From: Candidatus Woesearchaeota archaeon
Lineage (GTDB): Archaea > Nanobdellota > Nanobdellia > Woesearchaeales > UBA10216
Length of the DNA stretch: 42,812 bases
Direction: 5' to 3'
Assembly (NCBI GenBank): GCA_018303115.1
Contig: JAGVYT010000013.1
Coordinates: forward strand, 1-42,812
Below, one piece after another: positions 30,197-38,250 of the stretch. The notes beneath the pieces were generated by a model, which made no database searches, was not told where the DNA came from, and worked only from the letters and a program-made list of their open reading frames with translations. Made by a program: the position numbers and the translations under genes. Within the stretch, counting starts at the first letter, position 1, and each line of letters opens with the position of its first letter.

Positions 30197-31882
30197 TCAG
30201 CTTGATTTTAACCTTACTGTTTTTGTTGTTTCATAAGTGAAAGCCACGGCAACATCAAATTCAACCTCGGCAAAGGATGCGTCTCCCAAGGCGTTGTCAT
30301 TTATTTTCATGTCGCAATTGAAATACCTGCTGCTTTTTATGTTTTCAAACTGGAGTTTGTTTTCTTCCTGCACATCCTCTTTTAAGGAATACGGGTTATT
30401 TCCGGCAAATGCGCACTTAGGGCCTTCCAAAGCAAAACCTTCTGGAAGCGTGATGTCAATTGAGCTGATGCTGTTTATTGCCCCGTTAAAATCAGGTTTG
30501 TTTCCTATGACAAGCTCGAAATCAGGATAAGTCAGACCTGGTCCTATGCCAAAAGGAGGGGTTGTAAGGTCTACCGGGCCTATCCCAATCCTTGCGGGAC
30601 CGTTGTCATAAACAGTGGTCGGGTTTCTTTTGCTTCGGGGCACGGCCATGAAGTCAAGGGGCTCTTCTCCCCTTGATTTGAGTTCTTCGCGAAGGTCTTC
30701 ACGCATTAAATACGTGATTAGCTTTGCATTTTCCTCAAAGTCGTATTTTACAGATAATTCAACGCTAGAAATTGCTTCAAAATCATCCGTGTTTTCTTCT
30801 GTGAAAGTGCATGTTACTGTCATGGGGCTGTTGTAAAATATCCTGATTTTTTCCCCACCGTCAAGCCTTTCTTTCAGTTCATCAGCCCTTACGGGCTTTG
30901 CACCCTTGCCGGCTAAGCACGTAACATCGCTTATTTCAAGAAAGTTCTCGTCAGGAAGGTTTGGCACGAAAAGGACTGCCTTTGCAATCTTTTCGTCTCC
31001 AAGTTTCCTGAGCCCGTAGGGGTGGTCCTGGATGACAATCCCCAGCTTTGGCCGCTCTTTCGGCTCGCCGTAAAGCTCTTCGCCCCCAGCCTCTGCTATT
31101 TGGGCGCTTAAAACCGTGCCAACTGCGTCAGGGATTGAAGTGACTGTTTTTACAGCCCCTTTCCCGACATTTATCACCCCTCCCGCAAGGTTCGCAAAGA
31201 AATCCTCCACAGCCTTGATTTGTTCAGGGCTGGCCTGCTGAACTGCCTCATAGCTGCCAGCGACAATTCCTGTTTGGATGCCCCATCCAAGGAATCCTAA
31301 AAGGAAAAACCAAAACACTATTTTTTGAATCAGGGATTTCTGGGGGTTTCTTAAAAACCCTATGTATATAGTCCAGACTGGAAATATCCCGTTGCCAATA
31401 GTCAGAAGCAGGGGCTTGTATTGCAGCCAGTCAAAATGCGCGTTTACAACGCTTGGAATCATTACAAGAGGGAACAGGTTAAGGACAAACGCCAGGTTTA
31501 GGAGAGTGTCTGAGCCTTTACTGCGCAAATACCAGAAGAAAATTACATGCGCTATCAGAGGCGCCATTGGATTGCCGCCTCTTGAAAAGGCAACGGCACC
31601 TATTATGTCAACTGCAATTGCAAGGAAAATGGTGCTTGAAACCAGTTCCTGTGCAACCTGTCCTGGCTTGTTTCTTCCGAGAATAAATCCCAACCCAGCC
31701 CCCCCTATAGCTCCTGCTGCCATTGCACTTTGGGAGAAACCGGCAGATGCAAGAGGCTTAATTTTGCTTGCTGCTATTTTTGCGCCCCTGCCTGTTTTGA
31801 GAAGCCCGCCAAGAATTTTTGAGCCTCTGCTGGCAGCACCGGCTGCTGCGCCCTGAGCCTTCTTTCCTTTGAAAAACATCAT
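30197..31882 (-). CDS. Multi-spanning membrane protein with outer beta domains, 561 aa
   Basis: A basic Gly/Ala-rich cytoplasmic start (residues 1-45) is followed by about six membrane helices up to residue 215, including SAMAAGAIGGAGLGFILG and IVFWFFLLGFLGWGIQTG. An amphipathic helix and an outer region of about 300 residues come next. The outer part has two Cys-bearing beta domains (VTCLAGKGAKPVR, VTCTF; KCAFAGN, FNCDM) and ends in DVAVAFTYETTKTVRLKSS, which resembles the ends of the two lipoproteins. It is likely the membrane platform for the lipoproteins and surface proteins nearby. No named family; secretion or pilus-type roles are only possible. Confidence 0.75.
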   Translation of the reverse strand: MMFFKGKKAQGAAAGAASRGSKILGGLLKTGRGAKIAASKIKPLASAGFSQSAMAAGAIGGAGLGFILGRNKPGQVAQELVSSTIFLAIAVDIIGAVAFSRGGNPMAPLIAHVIFFWYLRSKGSDTLLNLAFVLNLFPLVMIPSVVNAHFDWLQYKPLLLTIGNGIFPVWTIYIGFLRNPQKSLIQKIVFWFFLLGFLGWGIQTGIVAGSYEAVQQASPEQIKAVEDFFANLAGGVINVGKGAVKTVTSIPDAVGTVLSAQIAEAGGEELYGEPKERPKLGIVIQDHPYGLRKLGDEKIAKAVLFVPNLPDENFLEISDVTCLAGKGAKPVRADELKERLDGGEKIRIFYNSPMTVTCTFTEENTDDFEAISSVELSVKYDFEENAKLITYLMREDLREELKSRGEEPLDFMAVPRSKRNPTTVYDNGPARIGIGPVDLTTPPFGIGPGLTYPDFELVIGNKPDFNGAINSISSIDITLPEGFALEGPKCAFAGNNPYSLKEDVQEENKLQFENIKSSRYFNCDMKINDNALGDASFAEVEFDVAVAFTYETTKTVRLKSS

Positions 31883-32027
31883 AAGCCTCTTTTAGCTGGT
31901 TGAGTTTATTTTTCCGTTTATTGATACTTAAATGTTTCTAATTGTAACGTTTTCAGGTTAAGTAGCGAAATGGACGTAGCAGCGGCTACTACTGCTACTG
32001 ATTAGCAACCTAAACCCGATATTTTAA

Positions 32028-32660
32028 CTATCCAAGCAATTCAGAAACAGCCTCAACAGATGCCTTGGCATTTGCAGTGTACATTCCAAGCGACAAAAAA
32101 AAGGCTTTCAGGTCGTGAGGCGAGCGCATCCCGTAAGGCTCTGAAGCGAATGATGCTATTGCTGTCTTCACCCTGTATTTTTTGCACAGCATTATGTTCT
32201 GCTTTATCCTTCCCAAAAGCTGCAGCAGATTTTTAGAATTTATTATGCTGGAAAATGAAAATGCAACTATAACATTGTTCTTATTGGCAAACTGGCACGT
32301 CGCCTTGTCCAGGCCGGAGTTTCGAGTTTTGGCAAAGTCTTTCCTTTTGGACAATTCGAGGCTGTAAACTATGTCCGGCTTGTATTTTGCTATTACATCC
32401 CGGCTGCTTTCAGGGGCTTCTGAAATCGCAATTTCCTTCAGGTCGTGTATTTTATAGATTTTGTTTCCGGCAGCTTGAAATACCGCTTTTAATTTTATTT
32501 TAGTAGTCTGCTGCAGTTTATCTATAGCTTCTTTAATGTCAGTAACAGTTTTTTTATCGACAAACCGGTAAGCGAAGCACATGCCTTCTATAGAAAGCTT
32601 TTCAGCTATTGCGATGAAATTGCCCTCATTATTTTCAGGGAATACTATGTCGTAAAACAT
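32028..32660 (-). CDS. rnp3: RNase P protein component 3 (Rpp30)
   Basis: Subunit of archaeal RNase P, which matures tRNA 5' ends. The TIM-barrel-like p30 pattern is present: MFYDIVFPENN, the strand-helix GMCFAYRFVDKKT, DIVYSLEL, NNVIVAFSFSSIINSK and the C-terminal FASEPYGMRSPHDLKAFFLSLGM. Length, 210 aa, is typical. TATA ATTTAAATAAG lies about 26 bases before the start, and a 36-base element related to one before herA lies just upstream of that. The gene is followed by about 145 noncoding bases with a small GTAGCAG/CTGCTAC hairpin. Confidence 0.88.
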   Translation of the reverse strand: MFYDIVFPENNEGNFIAIAEKLSIEGMCFAYRFVDKKTVTDIKEAIDKLQQTTKIKLKAVFQAAGNKIYKIHDLKEIAISEAPESSRDVIAKYKPDIVYSLELSKRKDFAKTRNSGLDKATCQFANKNNVIVAFSFSSIINSKNLLQLLGRIKQNIMLCKKYRVKTAIASFASEPYGMRSPHDLKAFFLSLGMYTANAKASVEAVSELLG

Positions 32661-32690
32661 GGTTTTAGAAGTCGTAAGTGCTTATTTAAA

Positions 32691-32726
32691 TGTTTGTCAC
32701 AGCTGCGCTCTGTCCCGAATCCTGTT
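32691..32726 (-). promoter_or_regulatory. Shared upstream element of rnp3
   Basis: On the minus strand this begins AACAGGATTCGGG and runs to the TATA box. It aligns without gaps to 42539-42574 upstream of herA, with 28 of 36 bases the same, at almost the same distance from the start codon (about 31-66 bases). It may be a regulatory site or the end of a dispersed repeat. Confidence 0.5.
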
Positions 32727-32794
32727 TCTTGCCTTTGTTACAGGTCAAGCCACGACTCTTAGGACAGATTCTCGCAGTTGCTGCTGCAGGTAAG

Positions 32795-33700
32795 CTAGCG
32801 GGCAGCAGGTTTAGCGGTTATCGAATCGACTATGGTGCAGGCTTTGCAAACATCTTTGCTGCACGGCTCTCCGCAGCTGCTGCAGTGGTTTAATTTTAGG
32901 TTTAGCTGCTTGCTTTTCAGTCGCGGAAGAAGCTTAAGAAAATTGTTTATTAAATTCAGCTTGGACCCCTTGTGCTTGGCTTCGTAGTCGTTAAGCGCGT
33001 CTCTTATGCAAGCCCTGAAAGAGCTGTGGGAATAGGGGCATTGCATGAATCGTATCCCAAAGTTTTTGATTACGGCATAGGTTGCCACTTCTTTCTCGCT
33101 GCAGGAGTAAAGCGGCTTAATCCTTGGAATAAAACCGGTATCAGTGACGTTGCCTGTTACCGGTCCTAGGCGCGATAAAAGCGGCAGTTGCGCTTTCGAG
33201 AGGTTCATCATTATTGACTGCGCCTCGTCATCCATGTTGTGTCCTGTTGCTATCCTTGTGAAGCCCTTGGCCTTAGTGTTAAGAAGGTAGCGCCTTAGAA
33301 TGCCGCATATGTGGCAGGGCGACAGGTCTTTTCTCACCTTAAGGACTTCGCTCAGGGAGAATCCGAATTCGTTTTTGTATGAGTAAATGCGCAGAGGTAT
33401 GCTGTTGTTGCTGCAAAACCTTTCCAAGTCTTCTAAAGTAATTGGCCTGTAGCCAGGAATTCCTTCATCAATGGCCAACGCTTCTACATTTTTGTAGTAT
33501 TTGCTGAGGATGTAAAGCAAAGCTGTGGAGTCTTTCCCGCCGCTGCTGCCGACTATTATTTTATCGCTGCTTCCAATTAGGCTAAATTTCTTAATGGTTG
33601 CCAGCACCTTATTTTCAAAATACGCTGTAAAGTGGTTTTTGCAGTAAGCCTTTTCTGCCACTATTGCTGCTTTGCTGCTGCAGTTGCTGCAAGGCATCAT
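32795..33700 (-). CDS. tRNA 2-thiolation protein, TtuA/Ncs6 (TIGR00269-like) family
   Basis: Thiolates uridine in tRNA using ATP and a sulfur carrier. An N-terminal zinc finger (MPCSNCSSKA...YCKNH) is followed by the PP-loop SSGGKDSTALL near residue 53. The cluster and catalytic cysteines are CHICG near 129 and QCPY near 220, and a C-terminal zinc finger CSSCGEPC...CKAC closes the protein. This order is that of the TtuA class that carries a 4Fe-4S cluster. Length 301 aa is normal. Two adjacent ATGs (33700 and 33697) are possible starts. It is divergent from the small gene at 33775. Confidence 0.92.
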   Translation of the reverse strand: MMPCSNCSSKAAIVAEKAYCKNHFTAYFENKVLATIKKFSLIGSSDKIIVGSSGGKDSTALLYILSKYYKNVEALAIDEGIPGYRPITLEDLERFCSNNSIPLRIYSYKNEFGFSLSEVLKVRKDLSPCHICGILRRYLLNTKAKGFTRIATGHNMDDEAQSIMMNLSKAQLPLLSRLGPVTGNVTDTGFIPRIKPLYSCSEKEVATYAVIKNFGIRFMQCPYSHSSFRACIRDALNDYEAKHKGSKLNLINNFLKLLPRLKSKQLNLKLNHCSSCGEPCSKDVCKACTIVDSITAKPAAR

Positions 33701-33742
33701 ATTTAACAGGGGAAGTGGTTGTTTTATAATGGTTTTTGAAAA

Positions 33743-33754
33743 GTTTAAATATAA
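33743..33754 (+). promoter_or_regulatory. TATA box of the small gene and gatB
   Basis: GTTTAAATATAA is about 26 bases before the ATG at 33775. A minus-strand TATA (33724-33733) for the tRNA thiolase lies nearby. Confidence 0.55.
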
Positions 33755-33774
33755 CTGTTAACTTATGTTGGCAG

Positions 33775-33861
33775 ATGGCAAGGAAAAAACAAGAAAAACC
33801 TTTATTCGGAAAATCCAAAAGGTTAGGCAAATTTAAAAGGGAAGAAATTGACAGACTTTAA
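33775..33861 (+). CDS. Small basic protein, 28 aa
   Basis: MARKKQEKPLFGKSKRLGKF followed by KREEIDRL. It is very basic, has no hydrophobic helix, and its ATG sits about 26 bases after a good TATA box, so it is the first frame in the gatB transcript. An alternative overlapping frame from the ATG at 33765 (MLADGKEKT) is less well placed. It may be a real small ribosome- or RNA-associated protein, or a leader. No family is recognised. Confidence 0.5.
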   Translation: MARKKQEKPLFGKSKRLGKFKREEIDRL

Positions 33862-33872
33862 GGGAGGATGAT

Positions 33873-35249
33873 ATGGCATCCATAAAGGTAGGGCTGGAAA
33901 TACACGGGTATTTGCATATGGACAGCAAGGCAAAGCTGTTCTGCGACTGCAAAACTGGAGATGCCCCTCCGAACAGCAGCATCTGCCCCATATGCACCGG
34001 AATGCCTGGGAGCAAGCCGATGGCTCCCAACAGGGAAGCTGTTGACAAGATTATCTCCATAGCAGGAATGCTTGACTGCAAGATAAACAAGCGCCTGTTA
34101 TTTCAGAGAAAGCACTACTCATGGCCTGACATGCCAACTGGCTACCAGCGCACGATGTCAGGAAGCTATTCTGTTCCTGTAGGAGAAAACGGGAGTTTCC
34201 TGAATATCAGGATAGCTGATGTTCACCTTGAGGAGGACCCGGCAAGGTGGCAGCCGGAGACAGGCTATGTGGATTATAACAGGAGCGGTTTTCCATTGGT
34301 TGAGATAGTCACAGAGCCGGACTTCACTTCGGCAGTTGATGTTAGGGAATGGCTTAAGAAGCTTGTGACAATGCTTTCCTACATAAAGGCCATTGACCCT
34401 GATGCCGGCATTAAATCAGACGTAAATGTGTCAATAGGCCCGGATTTTAACAGGGTTGAGATAAAGAACGTTAACTCCTTCAAGAGCATAATACAGGCTA
34501 TCGAGTATGAAGTGAGAAGGCAACAGGGCGAAATCAGGGAAGGTAAAAAGATAGGCATGCAGACCAGAGCCTGGAGCGATAATGCCCGCGTAACAGTTTT
34601 TATGAGGAAAAAGGAGCAGGCTATGGACTACATGTTCATACCCGAGCCCGACCTGCCTGTTGTAGGATTAACTGATGCCTGGATTAAGGGGATTGTTTCA
34701 AGGCTTCCTGAAAAGCCTGCGCAGAAAGTTGAGCGCTATGTCAAGAAGTTAAAGATAAACAAGGCAGATGCCGAGGTTTTGAGTTCTGAAATACTTCTGG
34801 CAGAGCTTTTTGAAAAGGTTGCTCGCGAAATAAGTCCGATAGTGGCTGCGCGGTGGCTGAGAAGGGAGCTGCTGCGTGTTTTGAACTACAACAAAAAGGG
34901 GCTGCACGAACTGGAGGCGGACGAGAGGCATATAATACAGTTGCTGAAGCTTGTTGAAGGCAGAAAGATTACTGATGAGACTGCCAAGAAGATGCTTGAA
35001 AAGCTTGTTGAGAAGCCTTTTGATGTTGACAAATACGTGAAAAAGGAGAAATTAGCTGCTGTATCCGACACAGCTACTCTGGAAAAATACTGCATGCAAG
35101 CAATTTCGGAGAACCGGCAGGCAGTGGCTGATTATAAAGCCGGCAATGAAAAGGCGCTTAACTTCATCGTGGGCAATGTAATGCGCAAGTCAAAAGGCAA
35201 GGCAACTCCGCAGCAGGTTAACTATATTCTGAAGAAGCTGATAGGATAA
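33873..35249 (+). CDS. gatB: Aspartyl/glutamyl-tRNA amidotransferase subunit B
   Basis: GatB binds mischarged Glu-tRNA(Gln) or Asp-tRNA(Asn) and phosphorylates it for amidation with GatA/GatC. The family N-terminus KVGLEIHGYLHMDSKAKLFC is present, with the zinc ligands CDC and CPIC, then YFLPDMPTGYQ-like YSWPDMPTGYQRTMSGSYSV, GFPLVEIVTEPDF and SDVNVSIGPDFNRVEIKN. The C-terminal YqeY-like tail (LNFIVGNVMRKSKGKATPQQ) is intact. At 458 aa it lacks the AspRS-like insert of GatE. GGGAGGATG lies before the ATG. gatA and gatC are not in the window. Confidence 0.95.
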   Translation: MASIKVGLEIHGYLHMDSKAKLFCDCKTGDAPPNSSICPICTGMPGSKPMAPNREAVDKIISIAGMLDCKINKRLLFQRKHYSWPDMPTGYQRTMSGSYSVPVGENGSFLNIRIADVHLEEDPARWQPETGYVDYNRSGFPLVEIVTEPDFTSAVDVREWLKKLVTMLSYIKAIDPDAGIKSDVNVSIGPDFNRVEIKNVNSFKSIIQAIEYEVRRQQGEIREGKKIGMQTRAWSDNARVTVFMRKKEQAMDYMFIPEPDLPVVGLTDAWIKGIVSRLPEKPAQKVERYVKKLKINKADAEVLSSEILLAELFEKVAREISPIVAARWLRRELLRVLNYNKKGLHELEADERHIIQLLKLVEGRKITDETAKKMLEKLVEKPFDVDKYVKKEKLAAVSDTATLEKYCMQAISENRQAVADYKAGNEKALNFIVGNVMRKSKGKATPQQVNYILKKLIG

Positions 35250-35366
35250 TTTCCGGTGTTTCTGAAAAATTTTTAATGCCTTTATAAGCGCTGCTCTTAT
35301 TTTTTCAGCCGTGTTGTTGTTATTTTCGGTTTTCCCGGAATATTTACGGTTTTTTCCTGCCAAAAC

Positions 35367-35375
35367 GTATTAATT
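35367..35375 (+). promoter_or_regulatory. TATA box of the subtilase gene
   Basis: GTATTAATT is centred about 25 bases before the ATG at 35396, consistent with a leaderless transcript. Confidence 0.5.
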
Positions 35376-35395
35376 CAGTGGGAACTTAAGTTTGC

Positions 35396-36691
35396 ATGAA
35401 GCGTAACAACAGGCTCGAGTTTCTGAGAAAAAGGGTTTTGAATAAGGAAATAGGCAGCAGAAAAAAGCATAGCAAACCAATAGAGCTCATAGTAAAAACA
35501 GAATTCAAAAAGCGTGACTGGCTTGCAAAAGAGCTTGGCAGGGTTGGAAAAGTAACCCGTGTTTTTAGCGCCATACCTTATCTCAGCTTTTTGTGCGACG
35601 CTGCAGACGCTTATGACCTGAATCAGGTGTTTCGAAGATTGGCTGACGACAGGGCTTACAAGTCTATTGCAGCCGCTATTTCGGTAATTGATGTTTCTAA
35701 CACGTTTAGCATCCCAAGCATCACTAAGAATGCTAACAGAGGTAAAAGCAGTGAATTGTGGAATCTTGGTGATATTGGCGCTTATGAGGCGCAGAGGATT
35801 GCTCTGGGAGAAGGGGTAAAAGTAGCAATAATAGACACTGGCGTTGATTATAACCATCCTGAAGTCAGCGGCAGCTTTGGAAGCGTCAGGGGCTATGATT
35901 TTGTCCGCAATGTTTCCGACCCTATGGATTTTAACGGGCACGGAACCCATGTTGCTGGAATAGCCCTTGGAAGGAATTACGGTATAGCCCGGGCTTCAGT
36001 AGTTTACGCTGTGAGGGTTCTTGATGAGGCTGGCATGGGAAGCGAGGCGGACACCATTGCCGGAATGGACTGGGCAGATAAACAAGATGCAGACGTGGTT
36101 AACCTAAGCTTGGGAAGCCCTTATGCCTCGGCAGCCCTGGAGGACATGTGCTATTACCTTGCAAACAAAGGCACTCTGATAGTCGCAGCTGCCGGCAATT
36201 CTGGTTTTGGGCCAAACTATCCTGCTGCTTTTGGGGAGCCGGTGATAGCGGTAGCGGCCGTGGATGAGCAAAACAGGCATGCTGGCTTCAGCAACGTTTA
36301 CGAGACAAATGACATTTCAGCCCCGGGGGTTGATATAGTATCCTCCTACAACGGGGGGTATGCCAGTCTGTCAGGCACTTCCATGGCAGCACCGCATGTT
36401 ACCGGAAGCCTTGCCCTGGTTCTTTCTGCGCTTAAAAGCAACCGTGACTTAGGGGCTCTCATGGAGGATACAGCGCAAAATCTGGAAGAGGGGAGCTTTC
36501 CTGAGAGGGATGTTTATGGTGCGGGACTGTTAAGGGTTGACTTGATGGCAAAAGCGGTTGTTGAAAACCGGATGAAAAGCCCGTTTCATAGCTATGGAAG
36601 GAAAGTGGTGAACGTCTTGAAAGGGGAAGTGGTGAACGTCTTGAAAGGGGAAGTGGTGAACGTCTTGAAAGAGGTGCTTTGGGGTGAATGA
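35396..36691 (+). CDS. Subtilisin-like serine protease without signal peptide
   Basis: The catalytic triad is Asp in AIIDTGVDYNHPE (about residue 147), His in NGHGTHVAGIALG and Ser in GTSMAAPHVTGSLAL; the oxyanion Asn is in AAAGNSG. Residues 1-135 look like a basic N-terminal region plus an I9-type propeptide (PIELIVKTEFKKRDW...RVFSAIPYLSFLCDAADAYDL). No signal peptide is seen, which suggests an intracellular enzyme or one exported by another route. The C-terminus has a tandem repeat of KVVNVLKGE-type octapeptides. The stop overlaps the next gene by eight bases. Confidence 0.93.
   Translation: MKRNNRLEFLRKRVLNKEIGSRKKHSKPIELIVKTEFKKRDWLAKELGRVGKVTRVFSAIPYLSFLCDAADAYDLNQVFRRLADDRAYKSIAAAISVIDVSNTFSIPSITKNANRGKSSELWNLGDIGAYEAQRIALGEGVKVAIIDTGVDYNHPEVSGSFGSVRGYDFVRNVSDPMDFNGHGTHVAGIALGRNYGIARASVVYAVRVLDEAGMGSEADTIAGMDWADKQDADVVNLSLGSPYASAALEDMCYYLANKGTLIVAAAGNSGFGPNYPAAFGEPVIAVAAVDEQNRHAGFSNVYETNDISAPGVDIVSSYNGGYASLSGTSMAAPHVTGSLALVLSALKSNRDLGALMEDTAQNLEEGSFPERDVYGAGLLRVDLMAKAVVENRMKSPFHSYGRKVVNVLKGEVVNVLKGEVVNVLKEVLWGE
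36605..36676 (+). repeat. 24-bp tandem repeat, three units, at the subtilase 3' end
   Basis: Two identical 24-base units (36605-36628, 36629-36652) and a third, changed near its end, encode VVNVLKGE, VVNVLKGE and VVNVLKEV. The unit is a multiple of three, so copy number changes would keep the frame. Confidence 0.9.
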
Positions 36692-36953
36692 CTACGAAAT
36701 AGGGAACCTCTACATCATAAGGGTTATGGAAGATGACGTGTTGCTCAGGGCAGATAAGTTAGTAGAGCTTGAAGAGACGTTAAATAAGGATGCAAGGGCA
36801 AGGCTTGAGCACATAATAGGGCCTATATCCGCAGCTATAGCTTTTTTGTACGACCAGCAGCTGGTGAATGAGCTGGAAAAGAGGGGCTATGAGCTGATAC
36901 CCCAGCAAAGGACGAAGATGATTGAATGGGAAAGGGACAAAAAAGCGGGGTGA
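36684..36953 (+). CDS. Hypothetical protein, 89 aa
   Basis: Starts with GTG overlapping the end of the subtilase gene, with AGAGGTG about eight bases before. The protein is helical and charged (DDVLLRADKLVELEETLNKD, QLVNELEKRGYELIPQQRTK), soluble, with no cysteine. The overlap suggests translational coupling and a functional link to the protease, perhaps as partner or inhibitor (inference). No family is recognised. Confidence 0.65.
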   Translation: MNDYEIGNLYIIRVMEDDVLLRADKLVELEETLNKDARARLEHIIGPISAAIAFLYDQQLVNELEKRGYELIPQQRTKMIEWERDKKAG

Positions 36954-36967
36954 ACTTTTGATTTATA

Positions 36968-38197
36968 CTATAGCTTAACATTCAGTATCTTTTCAACATC
37001 ATCTTTCAGTCTTTTTTCAAAGGTTGCTGTTGTTTCCCCCTCGCCTTTCTCATTGTTTAAAGCAGCCATGAGCTTTTTTGTGAGTTCAAATTCCGATTCA
37101 GGGCTTAAGTTGTCAACTTTTATTTTTGAAAGGTGCTCCCTTATTATGGCGTCCTCAGTGTCTTCAACAGATTCTGTGCTGATTTTAACTTCCTCAAACT
37201 CGGAGCTTGTTAGTGCAGAGGTATTTTTCATGACAAAATGGGCGCTTTTGTCGTATATTGCGTCAAAAATAGGCTTAAAGCCGATTTCAGAAGGCTTGCC
37301 GATTCTTAACTTTCCGGAAAGGCGTATGGTAACAATTGTGTTGTTGAACTCCTTGTTGGCTATTTGCTCTTTTATTGCTGATTCAACTTCTGCTACGGAT
37401 TTGCGGTTGCAGTCTGCAGAAATGCTGAAAACATTATGAATCATAACCCTCTCAAACAAAACTTCTAAATCAGCAGCTTTTTTTTCAACAATGTAAAAAC
37501 CGCCGCAGCCTAGCTTTTCAATCTCACGGAAGTTGTTGGGAAACAAAGGGCCTGTATTGGCTATGGTTCCGTAACCAGGTTGCTGCTTGACATAAGGCTC
37601 ATGGACATGCCCGCCTGCATAATAGCTGAAATTTTTCGGGAAAGCTGACAGGGGGGTTGAATCCATTTTTTCCAAACCTTGTGGTTTGAACTCTGAAACA
37701 GCTGTATGGAACATGAAAATCTTGAAGCCTTCCTCTGCTTCCAGGTTTTCCTTAATCAGGCTGTCAAAATATTTTCTCTCAAGCATTCCTTTCCTTCCTA
37801 TAATGCCTGTAATTTTTGCCCCTGTTTTTTCATCGGCAGTGAAGCGCAATTGAAGTTTGTTGTCAACAACGCTCCCTTTCATCACGTTGGTCAGAAGCCC
37901 TGCATTTTCAAGGACGTCCAGAATTGTCTTTCCTGTGGGGGAAAAGTCATGGCTTCCGGCAATCGCGTAAACAGGGATTCCCCTGTCATTTGTTTCCTTG
38001 AGCTTCTTGACAACGTCCTTCAGGTTGTCTATGGAAGGGAGTGATGTGTTAAAGAAATCGCCGCTTATAAGGATGAAATCCGCATTTTTTTCAAAGCACA
38101 TATCAGCCGATTTCAGGAAGGCTTCAGTGCTTGCATTAGCCAGCCTCGGGTCTCTCCAAGAGCCTATGTGCACATCAGCAAAATGGGCGAACTTCAT
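36968..38197 (-). CDS. mre11: DNA double-strand break repair nuclease Mre11
   Basis: Mn2+-dependent nuclease that starts end resection with Rad50. The five phosphoesterase motifs are visible: FAHFADVHIG, ILISGDFF, YAIAGSHD, FMFHTAVS and GGHVHEP. Motif III reads GSHD where many homologs have GNHD. The C-terminal part (about residues 290-409) is the cap and Rad50-binding helices. At 409 aa it is normal for archaea. rad50 and nurA are absent from the window. It lies downstream of the 866-aa repeat protein and herA, in the same direction. Confidence 0.92.
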   Translation of the reverse strand: MKFAHFADVHIGSWRDPRLANASTEAFLKSADMCFEKNADFILISGDFFNTSLPSIDNLKDVVKKLKETNDRGIPVYAIAGSHDFSPTGKTILDVLENAGLLTNVMKGSVVDNKLQLRFTADEKTGAKITGIIGRKGMLERKYFDSLIKENLEAEEGFKIFMFHTAVSEFKPQGLEKMDSTPLSAFPKNFSYYAGGHVHEPYVKQQPGYGTIANTGPLFPNNFREIEKLGCGGFYIVEKKAADLEVLFERVMIHNVFSISADCNRKSVAEVESAIKEQIANKEFNNTIVTIRLSGKLRIGKPSEIGFKPIFDAIYDKSAHFVMKNTSALTSSEFEEVKISTESVEDTEDAIIREHLSKIKVDNLSPESEFELTKKLMAALNNEKGEGETTATFEKRLKDDVEKILNVKL

Positions 38198-38250
38198 GCT
38201 GGAAAGGGGATTCCGGGCAGTATAAAATTGTTTTCAAGGCAATGCCATAA

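Noticed and set aside
31970-32005. Short frame MDVAAATTATD with a GTAGCAG/CTGCTAC hairpin
   Set aside because: Only 11 codons, no TATA box or ribosome site at fitting distance; more likely noncoding.
32661-32794. Possible tRNA or small RNA between rnp3 and the tRNA thiolase gene
   Set aside because: A CGAATCC string recalls a T-arm, but no acceptor, anticodon or T-stem pairing could be drawn; the string is better explained by the element shared with herA.
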